A stretch of DNA of 64,000 bases from Lithospermum erythrorhizon (GCA_019722365.1 JADFUC010001453.1:1674001-1738000), one strand, 5' to 3'; shown: positions 23,691 through 42,480, numbered from the stretch's first letter. A program made the numbers and translations. Notes: a model not told the origin generated them from the sequence alone.

Positions 23691-25959
23691 TTGTGAGGAG
23701 ATGGTTGCATACTTCATAGAATATGACAAATTCTAATGGTGGTAAGTCTGGCATTTAAGAAACATTCGGTGAAACCTCGACTAGAGTCAAGTGGAGGAAT
23801 GATGATGTTTTATATAGGTCGCATTCTAGTGGTAATATTAAAATGGGTTATTTGACACATACCTGATTTGGCCAGATACAAAGGAATTGTGTGATCAATT
23901 GAATGCAGCATATAGGCACAAAGATGAAACAATGGAGTATGTTAAACTCTGGACACAAAGCGAAATGAGGATGATGCAAAAACCTCGGTACTGGCGCAAA
24001 GTGCTTAAAAGGTTGTTTTACCATTCGTTCAAAGTGTCAATTTTTAAGCATATGATTTTATGTGAGTATTGTAATATGCTATGAATGCTTTGAATGTATG
24101 TTTGTTGTGAAACATGGTTTCATAAGATCAAGTTGATAACTTGATTATTCTTTCATTTCGATTGAGAGTTGTTGATGTTATAGTGACATTAATATTTTAA
24201 CAAAGTTTTAAACTTGTGTTGTTTTGTTTTGAGGAAAGAACATGTTTTCACAAAGTTTTTATATCAAGATTAATATCACTAGTAGTCTACAATGTCAAGT
24301 ATGAAATACTGGTTTTTACTTGGGAAATTGTAGAAGAGAACAAGATTTTGAAGTGAGTGTTCTTTCTTTTAAAAAAACTAAGTTGATGAACTCTCAATGT
24401 AATACCTTGGTTGTTTTCGTGCGAGAAACACAGTCACTATATGGGATAATGTAGATCGTTATTATTCTACATATAGTGGATCATGATAATGATGTTAAGG
24501 TTTTGAGAAGGAGAAGTGTAGATTTGATTCTCACTTTGGTGAAAGGATGTTTTGCTACATAAAGTTTACAAAGAAGGAATTTTCTTTGGTAAATTGGGAA
24601 TCAAGTGTGATTTGAATCCAATGGTTTGTAGGGGTTAAGATGAGTTTACTAGAATTATAATATTTCATGTAATGACATTCATATTTACATGTGTGGTAGT
24701 ATGATATTTGTATTTTATATTTAAGCCTACTATGTTGATTATAGTTCATCATGTTGAACATGAATTTTTTTATGCATATGATGTCATGTTTGGATATGTT
24801 GATTATACTTTTATCTATTAATGTGGACTTTTATCTATTAACGTGGCCGCTATATTTTATGTTATCAAGAAAATATTACTTCAAGGCTGCATTTAACAAT
24901 TCGAACGGTAATATTTATATATAGCAATCGCAAGATAAATATAAATATTAAATCTTATTAGTATAACAAATTAATCAAATATAAAACATCAAACTATAAT
25001 CAATATGTTTTTACTCTAAAATGTCTAATAGAACGATAACCGGTTGATAATATAATTTGATCAAGAACTAATCCAAAAAATGTTAATCAATCCAAAAAAA
25101 TGTATTACTTATACGGTAAATTACCTAAAAATTATTAATTTTGAGCTTAAAGTAGAAGAAATATCATTTTGAAGTTTCTCTTCGGGTGTTTCTTTTTATC
25201 AAGATAATGACATGTCTTTCCTCATAAATGTTCTCAATAATATGTAAACATCCTAAGAAAACGAATAAAGTTGATATGATTCTCTGGGCATTTAAATCAC
25301 AGAATACCCAATATAAAATAATTATATTTATGGTAGAACAAACAATACGCTCTCAAATTAATGAAATAAATGGCGCTTAATGTAACTTTTCGCCTACTAA
25401 TGAGTTATAATTGGTCATCGATGTAAAAAAATAAATATAATTATTAATTTTAACTTCATTTAATCATCATTAATTTTTAATTAGCTCTGCATGGAAGAGT
25501 TGAGCCTTAAATATTTTAATGAGAATTTAGTAAATATATTATTATATTTCACCGCATTCCATTCAAATCGAACTTTGTAAGGATGAAAGTTATATTATAA
25601 AATATATTTAGTCATATATTTTTGTTCTAATGTATATATAATCAAACATGTATTGTTCAACTTAATTAAAAGTTACAACATAATTTTTTTATTTTGCATG
25701 TTCGAATGTTCTATATTCATGTGCTTTAATATTTAGTTACAAAAATTGTTATGATTATAAAAATTCAACTTTGATTTACACCTTTAACATTATACGTGAC
25801 GTGATTTTTATGTAATTTTTATTGGTAGTAAAATATAATATTTTATTTATTATTTTATTAAAATATTTAGTATCTTTTGGCCCTATTGTAAAAATATTTA
25901 CATGCTCGTATGTCATATATCTATGGTACTTTCTAATCTTACTATAAAAATTAAATAAA

Positions 25960-27475
25960 TGATAAAAGTAATGTAACTACTTACGATATTTCTTTTAATT
26001 CCATTTAATCATTACACAAAATCAAGAAACGATAAAATTCATGTGAATCCCTGCGATACCTTCTTAATTCGTTTAGTTCTTTACATAAAACTTGTAAATG
26101 TTAAAATTCATGTAACTTATAATACCTTCTTAATTTATTTTTAATCATTTACATAAAATTGAAGAAATTATCAAATTCATGTAACTCCGATTTATACTCT
26201 TCTAATTCTATTTAATTATATAAAAATTCATTAACTCACATGATACCTTCTTAATTTTTTTTTTTTTTTTTTTTTACCATGATACCTTCTCTTAATTTTA
26301 TTTCTAATTATTATATAAAAAATTCAGCGTGACTTCATGATACCTTATTAATCTATCGTGATACCTTCTTAATTCTATTTATTTTACATAAAAAATCTGA
26401 AGAAACGTTAAAATTCACGTAACTTCCACCAGAAATTTCTCTTTAATCTCACTAATCATTTACACAAAAAATCAAAAAAATTGACAAACTGCTAACTCCT
26501 CCACAGATAATCTTTATTAATTCTATTTAATTCATCATCATCTCATATTTGAAATTATGTAAATCATTTAGAACATAAAAAACTTAAAGAAATGAGAAAA
26601 TTTATGTAACTCCAATAATACTCTTCTAATTCCATTTAATCATTTATATAAAATTGGAAGAATGATACAATTCAAGTAAACTCTATATATCTTTATTAAT
26701 TTATTAATTTCACTATCATTGCATGCCTTGAAATTATGTGTAAATTCATTTAAAATACAAAAATAAAAGAAACATAAATTTATGTAACTAATAATACTGC
26801 TAATTCTATTTAATCATTTACATAAAACGAAGAAATATAAAATTCAAAGCAACTTTGATACCTTATTAATTCTATTAATTCATCATCACGTACGCCTCAA
26901 ATTATGTAAATTCATTTGTAACATAAAAAAAAAATTAAAGAAACATGAAATCTATAACTCCACAATACCTTCATAATTCTATGAACCATTTAAGACAAAA
27001 ACCCATATACTCCCATAATACCTTCTTGACTCATTATAAAATCTTACTTTAACTCTATGATACCTTTAATTTATTTAATTATTTACATAAAAATTGAAGA
27101 AATATTAAAATTCATGTAAATTTCATGATAATTTTTTAGTTTTATTTAATCATTTATATAAAAATTGAAGAAATTATCAAATTCATGTAACTCCAATGAT
27201 AACTTCTTAATTCTATTTAATCATTTACATAAAAATTGGATGAAACGTATCTAATTCATGTGAATCCCCTATGATACCTTCTTAATTCTATTTATTTTTA
27301 CATAAAAATTGAAGAAATGTTAAAATTAAAATTATATAACTTTCTATGATGTTTCATTCCCATTTAATCATTTGATAAAATCAAGAAATGATAAAATCTA
27401 AGCACCCCTACGATACCTGTTAATCTATTTAATTCATCATCATCGCATGTCTCAAATTATATAAAACTTCATTTG
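25960..27475. repeat. Degenerate AT-rich minisatellite, roughly 70-bp unit
   Basis: Many diverged head-to-tail copies of a unit built from ACATAAAAATTGAAGAAAT, then TTAAAATTCATGTAACTCC, then ATGATACCTTCTTAATTCTA and TTTAATCATTT. Some copies alternate with a second module (TTCATCATCATCGCATG then TCAAATTATGTAAATTCATT). About 15-20 units are recognisable. One unit is interrupted by a T run of about 19 bases near 26257-26275. There is no coding potential. Confidence 0.85.
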
Positions 27476-29528
27476 TAGTGGATATTTTAATTTTCACAAA
27501 AATGGAAAAAATGTCTATTTTGATTCACACTTTTGAAGGTATATGATGAATACAAAGAAAGTATAAGGACTTTGCGAAAAGCCAATACGACCATCGCTGA
27601 ACTAACCTGTTGCTATAGACACCGTAACCGCGAGAGTTGGATAACATCGACAAGAAATGATAAGTATCATCAAATCACCAGAATCGATCGTTTGCACGCA
27701 CGCCCTGCATCTTTAAGCGCGACTTCCGCGACGAGGTTTTGCGAACTCAAAAGATCTAAACTATCAGCGCAGGTCAAGTTTAATCAAAACTCGTGATGCA
27801 TACGATAATCGATCTGCTCGTGATCGTATACGTGTGTGATACCCCGGTTATCCACATTTATCACAAACGGATTTGCCACAAGATACGCGAGGTTCTTAGT
27901 CGAGTCGGCATGAACATAATGTTATTAAACTTTGTTTTAAATGGACGGTCAGAAGGTGAAATCTATCTGTAGGGGCTCGTTACGCCTACAATGGAATTAT
28001 TCCTACATGTATCATGAAAGGAACGGATCCTATTTTGATTCTTCAAGGAGTAATATATCAGATTATATTAAAGTGTCGAAATGCAGTTAGGGTCTCTCGG
28101 GAGGATAATAAATATTTTATTGCATGATCTAGTTCAATGGCTTATATGTTATTGTGCTTTGGTCTGAGTAAGCTTTGTCAAGACAATCGGGAAATTGATT
28201 TCTAAGGTTAAGTCTACTACGGGTTAAGCATCCTTTTATTAGAAAATGATGTCATTGATTTCAAGGACGGTAATTTAAAATACGGGGTCGAGAGATATTT
28301 AATAATTCCGTATCAAGTGAATCTTGGATGTACTAAGTGTCGCATCGGCCGAGAAACACTCACAATGACAAGTATATCTCTCTCGGTCTTTGTCTTTAAT
28401 ACAAGAAAAGATAGATGAAATGGGCGATTATGTAGGTTTTATTCGAGCGTATATGTTTCCGACACGCCTTCCGAGTAATTCAAATGGGTTTATAGTGGAT
28501 CAGGACCTTTGGTGACTTTGTTTAGTATCGGGTACTAACGAATCGCTTATCGATCAAGGCTTCATGGTCAATATATGCCAGTGGTTGCTACTGGGTTCTG
28601 GTACCAACGCCGAATATAGCTATCGGCCGACATGTCTGCGGACCGCTTTTCTAAGTAGTTTGATTGTGAACCCTAGTCTATCATTCAAGTCAAGGCGACA
28701 AGGCCGATTGTATTTGAAGAAGCGGATTACTTAACAAAAACATCTTCTCAAAGAAAGATGGATGCAGATTAAATTCATCATGGTTAGCATATTATGGAAT
28801 CATGTTATTCTACTACATGGCTTTAAGCCGGAAGTTAGCGCATAAGTATTAAAAGCGGCATGTTTTAGCAACGTCAAACGTGTCTTGTAAAAACTAATTG
28901 ATTACTATGTGATTACTCAAATGAAATATACTTTGATATCATTGGGAATCCTGAGAATATATGCATTCTCTTTATATTTCCGACATGTGGAAACGGATGA
29001 AGCCGAGGAAACTAAGAACATCTTCCGTCTACAAGGTTTTTCAAAGCGAAATTCATGGGGCGGAGGATGCTGATCGGGTATCAAGATCACGAGATCTGCG
29101 TAATGGCTCGATGATGTAACAAACGCATTACATATAAAAGATGTTGGAAAAACTTGAATATAAGGACGCTGGTAGGGTCTATGATCCTGATCATAATGTT
29201 CGGTGATAAAGTATATCGGATGGCATGGAAGTCAATTAGAATATTCTAATGGCTTTGTTTTTATTATATGTTATGACTTGTATGAAATCAGTTATAAATT
29301 TCATGCTTGAGAATTTTGAGTCAATATACTCATGGTCTGGAAATATATACATTCACATACAATTGTATACAAGACTACTCAAGAAGACAATTAAGTTTGG
29401 TCTTCATTATCTTGTTTCTTTCAAGCAAGCCAAAGATCTTCGCATGCAAGGATGGCTAATTGTGATGTCAAGTTTCTATGAGTGCGAAGATCTCTCATGT
29501 ATGGGGTATGTTTCTTAGAAATTAAAAA

Positions 29529-29830
29529 ATGGTCTTTATCATGTCTCGCATATGTATGCCTCGAGTTTATTGCACTGAAGAATTGTACGCAAGTGAAGCT
29601 ATAAGGCTGAATTTGTCGTTTGGATACTCTTCCAAACCAATGTCACCGATACCGCTTTATTGTGATTGTGATGTTTTTTTCATAATATATCAAGGTATAT
29701 TAATTTACGACATAATTTGTAATTGGCCGGTTATATATGTATTACAAGAGAATTCCTATGGAATTTCGTGTGATTAAAGAAAAGAGGGACGGGTAAAGCC
29801 TGGTTAAAGAATCACAAATGGTGGAACCTC
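29529..29830 (+). pseudogene. Copia RNase H/3' pol remnant
   Basis: A frame ending at 29777 contains ASEAIRLN then KPMSPIPLYCDCD, comparable with the end of Copia pol, where a short helix precedes P.PPISIHCDS. The region after it should encode the YNGKSRHI.LRH..VR segment but is too mutated to read. Inference from motif similarity only. Confidence 0.45.
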
Positions 29831-30544
29831 GACTTAACACTTGATAGAACAATCGAGTCTTAAGTTCAATGATCCAAGATATCATTATAAAGGCAAGCAA
29901 TACATTTATATCATCCCCGAAATATACTGGCTTGGTTTCCATAGTGAAAGGAAGGATGAGTATTTCATACTCTTAATGAACCTTAGCTACGGTTGAATGA
30001 TGTTTGTCTATGTTAAATACGCTGTATTCAATCATGAATCCTTGTTTATAACAAAGTTTAACATGTTATCACTTGTTTTACTTTGATATATGTTATGGGT
30101 ATCGGAGCAAGGTTCACCTATATGAGTTTAAAGAAAGGCCGACGGTGGGTCACTCAAACTGACTTCTCAACGCTATAAATGGATACGACACATGACCATG
30201 CTTAGTACTGCTGAAGCTTATTGTATCGATAACGGATCTTCGCAAGCAGGTTTAAATTGTGTAGTCCGGGAGAGGATAGAGAAGTTCAATGCTCGTCAAA
30301 CATTCTATGTCACTTATTTAAAAGAAGTATTCACTAAAAATAAAGGTTCAATCGCGAGACACGCTTTATTTTATGGCAATTTTAGATTGGAGGTATATAC
30401 GCTTTGCTCGAAATGGCGGGGATCATTGAGATTCGGCTAAACGGTCTCGGGAGCCGGTCGGGGTCGCTTCCTCCCGACTATCACCGAACTATCACGCCCA
30501 CTTTCTGGAAGTCGGGACTCGTCTGTGTCATAGTTCTATTCCAT

Positions 30545-30890
30545 GTCCCGACTCCAAACCGCTTCGTGATGGTTTTTGACAGCTTTCAGCAATTTATATA
30601 TATTTCTGAGGCGGCTGGTAGTGAGAACTTGCATTTTCAACCTTTTCATTCCCAAACAATTTCTCCTAAGCCCTATCATCATCTTTGATACAAAGGTTCT
30701 CTTGATTAATTTGGTGACAATGCTATGCCGATTCTTAAGATCCCCGAGACGCTTCCGATCCACCCTCCTGAGCACATATATAGGGGCAAAATAGTCTTAA
30801 GGGCAACGCTTTTGCGTGCTTGAGGAATCTGTAATTTACTTTGTTTCATTTTTATGTTTCTCTTGACAACACTTTACTTTCTAAAACCGA
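30545..30890 (+). repeat. Downstream long terminal repeat remnant
   Basis: Partner of 23312-23690. It is preceded by a GC-rich stretch (about 30420-30540: GGGAGCCGGTCGGGGTCGC and CGGGACTCG) reminiscent of LTR sequences of some plant Copia families and absent from the upstream copy, so one LTR has been truncated. Confidence 0.65.
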
Positions 30891-31111
30891 ATATGTTCTC
30901 ACCTATCATGGATAGATATAGAAATCCATCTCTAGGGAGGGAAGGTATTGAAGTGAAGTAATCCAAAGGGTAATTATCCTTCAGAATAGCACATAAAATT
31001 AGTTACACCATGTTTTCCTTGTTCGCTGAAGTTACACCATCAAATTTTCATGCCAATAAGATGAATCTCAATATTCCCTTCCTCTGTGTGATTGCATTAC
31101 CAATTTTCCTT

Positions 31112-31943
31112 CTAGCTGCATAATTTTATTGTACATGCCACAGCCTGAGCCCAGTATTTGAGCCTTGCCTTAACATCTTCAGGATCATCACCTACAACAT
31201 TCACCAAATTCAAGCATTATCAGTATAATGGAAAAACCATGTAGGTTTTAAATTAATGTAACTTTCTTGTGTTCACGATCCATTAACATAATTCCCACCA
31301 AGTATGTTTGTAATTATCAAAACATACATTTAGAAACTCGGAAACAACCTCCCTTAATTATATGGGTAAGGTTGTGTACTATCCAATGGCTCTTATCCCA
31401 TTTAGACGAGAATCTCTTCGAAAAACATTGTAGATGTTGATGTTGATGTGAAAACATTTAAAACAATCAAAGATTATAAAGAAAATGGACATTGGGTCAT
31501 AATATTAGTCTCTTACCAGGACTAGAGATTTTCCAATTTGGAATTGAACTAGCTGAGGGTAAGGCAGAGGAAGTAGTATGAGATATCGAGGTAGGTCCTT
31601 TATGTTGTTCATTTTGATACTTTTGACTCATTGAATAACATAGCTCAAGGGCAGGAAAAGTGTTACACAACTCAGGAATTTCATCATAATTAAACCCAAA
31701 CCCCAAATCCAGACACCCTTTTAGCTCTTCAAGATCATCATCAGTTAAGCTTTTTGTTCTACATAACTCATCTTCTTCATGCACCTCCACATACCCTTCA
31801 AGAAACACATGGTTCTTCCTAGTTTGCTTCTGCTTCTTCTCATTTCTGAACAATAACATTGTTTCTGATGATGGGTTAATGTTGTTTTCTGAAAATGCAG
31901 AGGATTTTTTAGGAAGTGGTTGTAAAGATGAAGAGTTTTTCAT
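31112..31943 (-). CDS. DUF1685 family protein
   Basis: Two exons on the minus strand: 31517-31943 and 31112-31191; 168 aa. The diagnostic DUF1685 blocks are present: RTKSLTDDDLEELKGC, LGFGFNYDEIPELC and FPALELCYSMSQ, then DDPEDVKARLKYWAQAVA at the C-terminus followed by IKLCS. The N-terminal ~50 residues are low-complexity, Ser- and Lys-rich. No membrane segment or signal peptide. The family is plant-specific and of unknown biochemical function. Length and exon structure are normal. Confidence 0.92.
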
Positions 31944-31997
31944 CTTTTTTGCCTCTTTTCTTAGCAGAATTTTTTATTCTTACTACTATAAGGTGAC

Positions 31998-32007
31998 TAT
32001 ATATGAG
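31998..32007 (-). promoter_or_regulatory. Candidate TATA box of the DUF1685 gene
   Basis: CATATATAG on the minus strand, about 55-65 bases upstream of the ATG at 31943, suggesting transcription start near 31970. Confidence 0.35.
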
Positions 32008-32986
32008 TTTCTAAAGGAATACTAATACAGACATTGAAATCAGTGATTGTGATTCAATAATGTATTTAACTTAATTATAAACATGAGAATTTATTTACTA
32101 GTCAATTCAATTTAAAATAATATTGTCACAAAATATCATGTTATACATTTTAGCTCCTAGCACCGGATGTTATTGCGTGATTTTCAGTTTTACGACAAAT
32201 CCGTAACAACTCCGACCATTCTACCATTGAGCCTATAATCGGCGAACAACAATTGATATGAAATTCAAATAATGAATGAAAATTATCTAGCAATATGAAT
32301 GAACTTAGATTCATAAAGTAGAAGACGATCAAACACTATCATCTGATTCCGGTTACCAACATCAGCGATTTCAAACATGTGACTTCCGCTAATTTAAGTT
32401 GACCTTTAAAAGAATAATTATAATTAAGGGATTATATGAGATGTATACAAAAACAATAAACATGAAAAGGATGCACGTATTTCAGAACTAATTTTATCAT
32501 TTGTATATCGTGTCCCATTTTATCTACGAAAAGAAATGTGAAACGAAAAAGATTTCTATGCATTTTAAGGAAGTTCTTAACAAAACTAAAAGATCGAAAC
32601 GATTTTGCTTTTAGCTCAGAAAGCCCGATTCATTTCAGCTTTCTTATCTGACAATTGCCTATTAACGATCAAAGACAAATCGTACTATTTTATTAAAAAA
32701 TCTCTTTCTAAGAGACCTTTGCGCACACGTACTCATTTTCATATAAAAAATCATTAATTTCAAGTATATAAGTTTATTTTTACCTTATGAATTCGTTCAA
32801 TTTATCTTTGATTTACACATACTAATTTTAAAGTATTAGAATAATTTTTATATTTTTTTTGAATTTTTTTTAATCGTAATTCATCTGAATTCGCATAACT
32901 CGATAACGTTTATCATTTTATAATTGAATTTATAATAAAAATTAATGAAATGTATCATTAATACCTAAACCAGAATCGCCGTTGAA

Positions 32987-33249
32987 TATTCCCTCCATTC
33001 TTTTTTTTACTTGACATATCCTAACATTTTCACGTTAATTAAGCTCACTTTGATAACATATTTTATTTCCATATATCCCTAATCAATAACTAAAACAACA
33101 AATACCTTAATAAATACTGCTGAATATATTAAATAAGTGCTTAAAAGTTTAAAAAACTAACGTAAACATCAGACGTAATTTCAAACGACAACTATTTTAA
33201 CATAAAAAAATTTTTCTAGAATATCAAGTCGAAAAAATCTGAGGGAATA
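32987..33249. mobile_element. Stowaway-like MITE
   Basis: Element of 263 bp with terminal inverted repeats. The left end is TATTCCCTCCATTCTTTTTT followed by TACTTGACATATC. The right end, reverse complemented, is TATTCCCTCAGATTTTTTCG followed by ACTTGATATTC. TA at both ends fits a TA target duplication. Confidence 0.7.
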
Positions 33250-33518
33250 TAAACTTCATACGTATTTCATACGTATCTCAATTAATGTAAATATACAAAC
33301 AATTATGTACATGGTTCAAATTATGATGCATAAGTATCAAGTGCGTGTGTTGGTTGCGGTCTTACGACCATGCGTGACTTCCACACGCATTTTGCTTTTA
33401 TAGTACCATTTGATAACTTATATTCACTGATGTTGATTAATGATTATTAATTTTAAAATACTATGATTTGGGTCTTTTCTATTTCTGCATTTCTGGCACA
33501 TTCTTTTGCTAAGTTGAC

Positions 33519-33638
33519 CAAGACTACACATAATTGTACATTTGAAATTGGAAAACAACATAATCTCCTGAATAGTATCAAGACTACACATAATTGTACA
33601 TTTGAAATTGGAAAACAACATAATCTCCTGAATAGTAT
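33519..33638. repeat. Perfect 60-bp tandem duplication
   Basis: Two identical 60-bp units in intergenic DNA, each starting CAAGACTACACATAATTGTA and ending CTCCTGAATAGTAT. Recent duplication. Both strands stay open across it because the period is a multiple of three, but there is no other coding evidence. Confidence 0.95.
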
Positions 33639-36122
33639 TCAAACAATACCATATGTAATACAACAAGTTTTGTTGGTACTTGCAGCTATGTTAATTGTTA
33701 AGCATTAGTAATATTGATTTGAGGATGTATATGCTTGTAATAACTTTCGGTTTTTACTGAAATGACTTTTCTAAATAATAACCTTTGGTTTATTTAACTT
33801 ATTTTAGTTTCAAATATTGAATTTAAAGATATTACTATTGAGTTTTATTACTCTTTAAACTCTTAAATAACTTGTATATCATCAATTGATAGTTGTATTT
33901 GATTGTCATCTTGTCATCATTAATTTTTTTCATTTTGTTGAAGATTACTTAATTGAAATCGAGAATAGTTAATCTAAAGTTTCTAAAAAGCTCAACACAC
34001 TAAAATTAGAAAGTCAACGATTTTTTTTTAGGAAATAAAGGAAAGCATTTTTGCTAAGGATGTTTATTCCCTCATTTTCTTTACCAATTAACTCATAAAG
34101 CATTTTCCATGCACAGATGTATAAGAAATCATATTAAAATACCCTCATTTTCCCTAATTTCACTCAGAGATTTAATCATGACGCTCAACTCACAGTGAAC
34201 GAGAACTTCTTTAAACTCTAAATACTTGGTAGATTCCGCCACTGCATGACTTCTAACTCACACCGGCATAAAAAATGTTACGCGACAGCCGATATTTAAC
34301 ACTCAGCCTTTACTAATTGTTTCTTTTGCTTTTAAGTAAAAATACTTCATTTGAAAGATTTAATGACGGCTGAAGGCCAGATGAGAATTGCATGAAAAAT
34401 AATACTATCTCTAAAATAAATAATTATGATGTGTCCCAAATATCGTTTTTTATTTGTCCTGTACAAATAATATATACATATGTCCAAATTTTGATGCATG
34501 AATTTGCTTAAGATAATGCCGATAATGAATTGCCCAGCGCTACCCATTACTAATGCTGGCGAGGCTTATCCGAGACAGTCTCAGAAATTTCATACATGCC
34601 GCCTTAAATATAAATTAACAATGGCGCACGGCCCCTGATTCAAGAACAATTATTTGCCGCCGCTGCGATCAACTCCACGCCGATGGCCGCACTCAAGTAA
34701 AGCGCGGACCACGCCCTACGACAGGCCTCGTATTACTTAATGTGCTAGTATGCTAGTATTATTAGTTGATTGGTTAGTTTAATTTCCTCACCAAACGTTA
34801 TTAAGAGTAGTCATTAGTTTGGATCCCTACATGTCATATTGATTGATGATAATATGGTTGGTGACACATAAATAAAAGAAGTGAAGTTATGCAGTTTTAT
34901 ATAAAAGAAAATATTTATAATTTAAGTAATTGATGACCACTTTTAAATAATGAGAAATTAGTTCTATGTAAAATAATGAGGTATTGCATAAAAGATCAAT
35001 CTTGATTATTATTATTAGTAAATCAACATTGCACTATTGGGACAAAAAGGAATTTATGCATTTGCACAAAATCATTGATGGAATTAGAATTTTTATATAA
35101 ATTGATAGATAAATAAGGAAAAAATTATGAACATAAAACGTGGATGAATAAAAATGATATTATTTTTTCAAAAAATTAGGGACAACTACCATCCAACTCC
35201 TAATTACTCCATTGCACAAAGCTAAAAACCTTTGAGTTTGTCCATAAATCATCATTGCTTCAAATCTGAATAAAATGTAGAATCATATTTGTAGCAGAAA
35301 CACTGAGCAGATACGAAAGAAGCACATGGGTGGTTGATACATCATGCATAGTTGTCTATTTTACAAGTCCAATCCAAATAACCAATTATTATCAACAATG
35401 GGTTGCACATGGAATTACTATATCAGACTATGACTCCACCATTCATGTTGGGAACACTTGAATCTCTCGTGTCACATTTTATCTAAAAATCACACATCAA
35501 CAAATTTTTTGTTAAATTGATTGTAATCATTAAAACATGTACTACATTCTTCAAAAACACCTAAACATATACGATAAAAGAATGCTATCATAAATTGGTT
35601 ATACTGTGACTTGGATCCTCTATATTAATTGGTGATATGATAGATGTCACACTAATAATATGAAATTTGCATGTGTTTAATTTGTTTAATATAAAATTAT
35701 CTGTAATTTCCAGAAGCCAATCACTCATTTATATGCATCGACTGATCCATAATGTTTCAATTCATGTTGTTATATCAAGATACAAATTTATGCAAGTATT
35801 TTGGGAAGAAAAGAAAACAAAATCTCACAAAACACAATAAATAGTTGATGTTATCATAGTTATACTATCCAATTAGCTAGTATCCCAAACAAATATATAC
35901 AGCTTGGAGAAGCAATTTCACTCTAAAATCATTTTACATACAAGAATAAATATTAAGGTACACTACAGGACTTACAAATTTAGTGTCCTGCCACCATGTT
36001 GCAGTTTTAGTCTTAGGCTCTTAGCCAAAGCTCCAAAAACTGTAAGGGAAATTTGGTATGTACAATCGACTCGTTAAAAATCCGAGTAACTGATTATTGG
36101 AGGTGGTCGTGAGTCATAACCA

Positions 36123-40921
<4,799 letters not shown>

Positions 40922-42480
40922 CTTTTATTCAATCAATAAATATAAGATTACCAAATAATCAGAGGAATAATCAAAAATATGGAAACATCATCAAGATAAA
41001 TCCTAGTCAATGAAGATGAGGTTGTCTTGCATGTTCAGATAAGATATATACCTTATTGGTCCACCTACATTCACCATTTCTAACGATAAAAATTACAAAT
41101 TATAATATGAAGTATGAATGAATTTCTTTATGGATTCATTATCTTATCACGCTTTCAAAAATGCCTCATTTGGGCTCATTCCGTCAAAATTCAAGCTTAA
41201 GCTGATTTTCTGACAGTGTCAAATTGTCTAACACTTCATTTTTATAAATTTTCAATTCTATTAAAATTTCAAAAGAAATATTCGACGGTATTATTAATTT
41301 CAATAAAATACGAATGAAATTATTTGACATGTGAAAATATTTTACAAATATTTTAAAATTTTTACCCTGAAATTATTAAAATTGAAAATTATCTTTACAA
41401 ATGAGTATTTGACATATTTACTTCCCTACTCTAGATTTGTCCTCAAAAAAGCCAAACTTACTGTCCATTTTACTTGAATGACCAACCGGTATATACCTTT
41501 CAAAACATATGCGATCGAACGGCTCATTTCAAACACGTGCGATCGAATTGTAAACATTTCTCAAACACGTATTTATCTAACGCCACTAAACCCGCAGCCT
41601 GCGATCACGCAAACGACGCAATTAAACGTATACACTAACGCGGCCCCAAAAAGAATGGCCACCAACGGCATCTCCAAAGTTAACGCCATTTTCAAATACG
41701 AGACATCGAATGATCGAATGAGTCCCAAAATCTGGACATTCGACACTCAAAAGGCCCTGATCATATGAACAACACTAGGTTGGTGAACCTAATTAAATCT
41801 AAGTTAAAGTTTAAATTTATCCTATTTGAAATTCTAATTCTTTTATTTAATTAAGTTTATCGAGATAAATTGATTCAAATCGATTCATCTAGATTTACCT
41901 CGTTTTCATTAATCTCTAAATTGGAATGTAATTAAAGTAAATTGTATTTTCAGTAGACATTAAGTGATTTTAAGGGGTGCAATAGTAGAAATTTCACCAA
42001 ACTCAATTTTTGAAAAATAAAATTTTAATATTAAAAATTACAATTCTTGTATCTATCTATTAAAAACTTATATCGCTTTTGCTCCTTTAAATTCATTACT
42101 AATCGAAGTTTTTAGTCAAATCGAAGTTTTCATAAAGTTTTTAATGATGTCTAATTGTGATTTTTTGAATCTCACTATACATGTTTCAAATAATTATTTA
42201 AAATGACATAAATAAAAGAGGCTTGGTACAAGAAACAACCCACAATGATATTCATCTATATTCAAATCCGAGAAGGAAAAATACATAATATGATCTTATA
42301 CAATGCTATATCCTTCTCGTTTATTCTTTGTAGTATTTTACTATATGTTTATATAAGTAGACAAACAATTTAAGGCAATACCATAGGGGCAAAGCACAAG
42401 TTATAGACACACTCAAACATCTCACACAACATTTTATGACTTAAAATCAGACTTAGGTAGACCACATTGAATCATAAACA
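40922..42480. other. Intergenic region
   Basis: Promoter side of INT1 and 3' side of the repeat-protein gene. Positions 41460-41768 differ in composition (several CGATCGAA and AAACACG motifs) and carry a 96-codon plus-strand frame with no recognisable domain and no family similarity known to me; I do not call it a gene. The rest is AT-rich. Confidence 0.55.

Larger units (their letters stand above)
23312..30890 (+). mobile_element. Decayed Copia-like LTR retrotransposon with embedded satellite DNA
   Basis: Two diverged direct repeats (23312-23690 and about 30545-30890) bound about 7.5 kb. Inside are mutated fragments in plus orientation. A gag-like piece at about 23720-24010 has a short ATG frame and, after it, a segment resembling the KELWDQL..Y..E of Copia gag. 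A piece at 29529-29830 contains KPMSPIPLYCD, like the conserved P.P..IHCD of Copia RNase H. All frames contain stops. The region 27530-30400 is otherwise unreadable debris with higher GC than its surroundings. The AT-rich minisatellite at 25.96-27.47 kb lies inside. No target duplication was fixed, and the element is certainly inactive. Confidence 0.55.
32008..36122. other. Intergenic region with MITE and tandem duplication
   Basis: About 4 kb without a recognisable gene. It holds a MITE (32987-33249), a perfect 60-bp tandem duplication (33519-33638) and an unusually GC-rich island (about 34610-34735, GCCGCCGCTGCG) that encodes nothing I recognise in any frame. The last ~170 bases should be the 3' UTR of the inositol transporter. 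Confidence 0.6.

Noticed and set aside
25960..27475. CRISPR-like array
   Set aside because: The repeats are degenerate, AT-rich and contiguous without unique spacers, in a plant nuclear context; it is a minisatellite.
41478..41768. 96-codon plus-strand frame upstream of INT1
   Set aside because: No recognisable motif, no neighbouring exons and no initiation context of note; not supportable as a gene.
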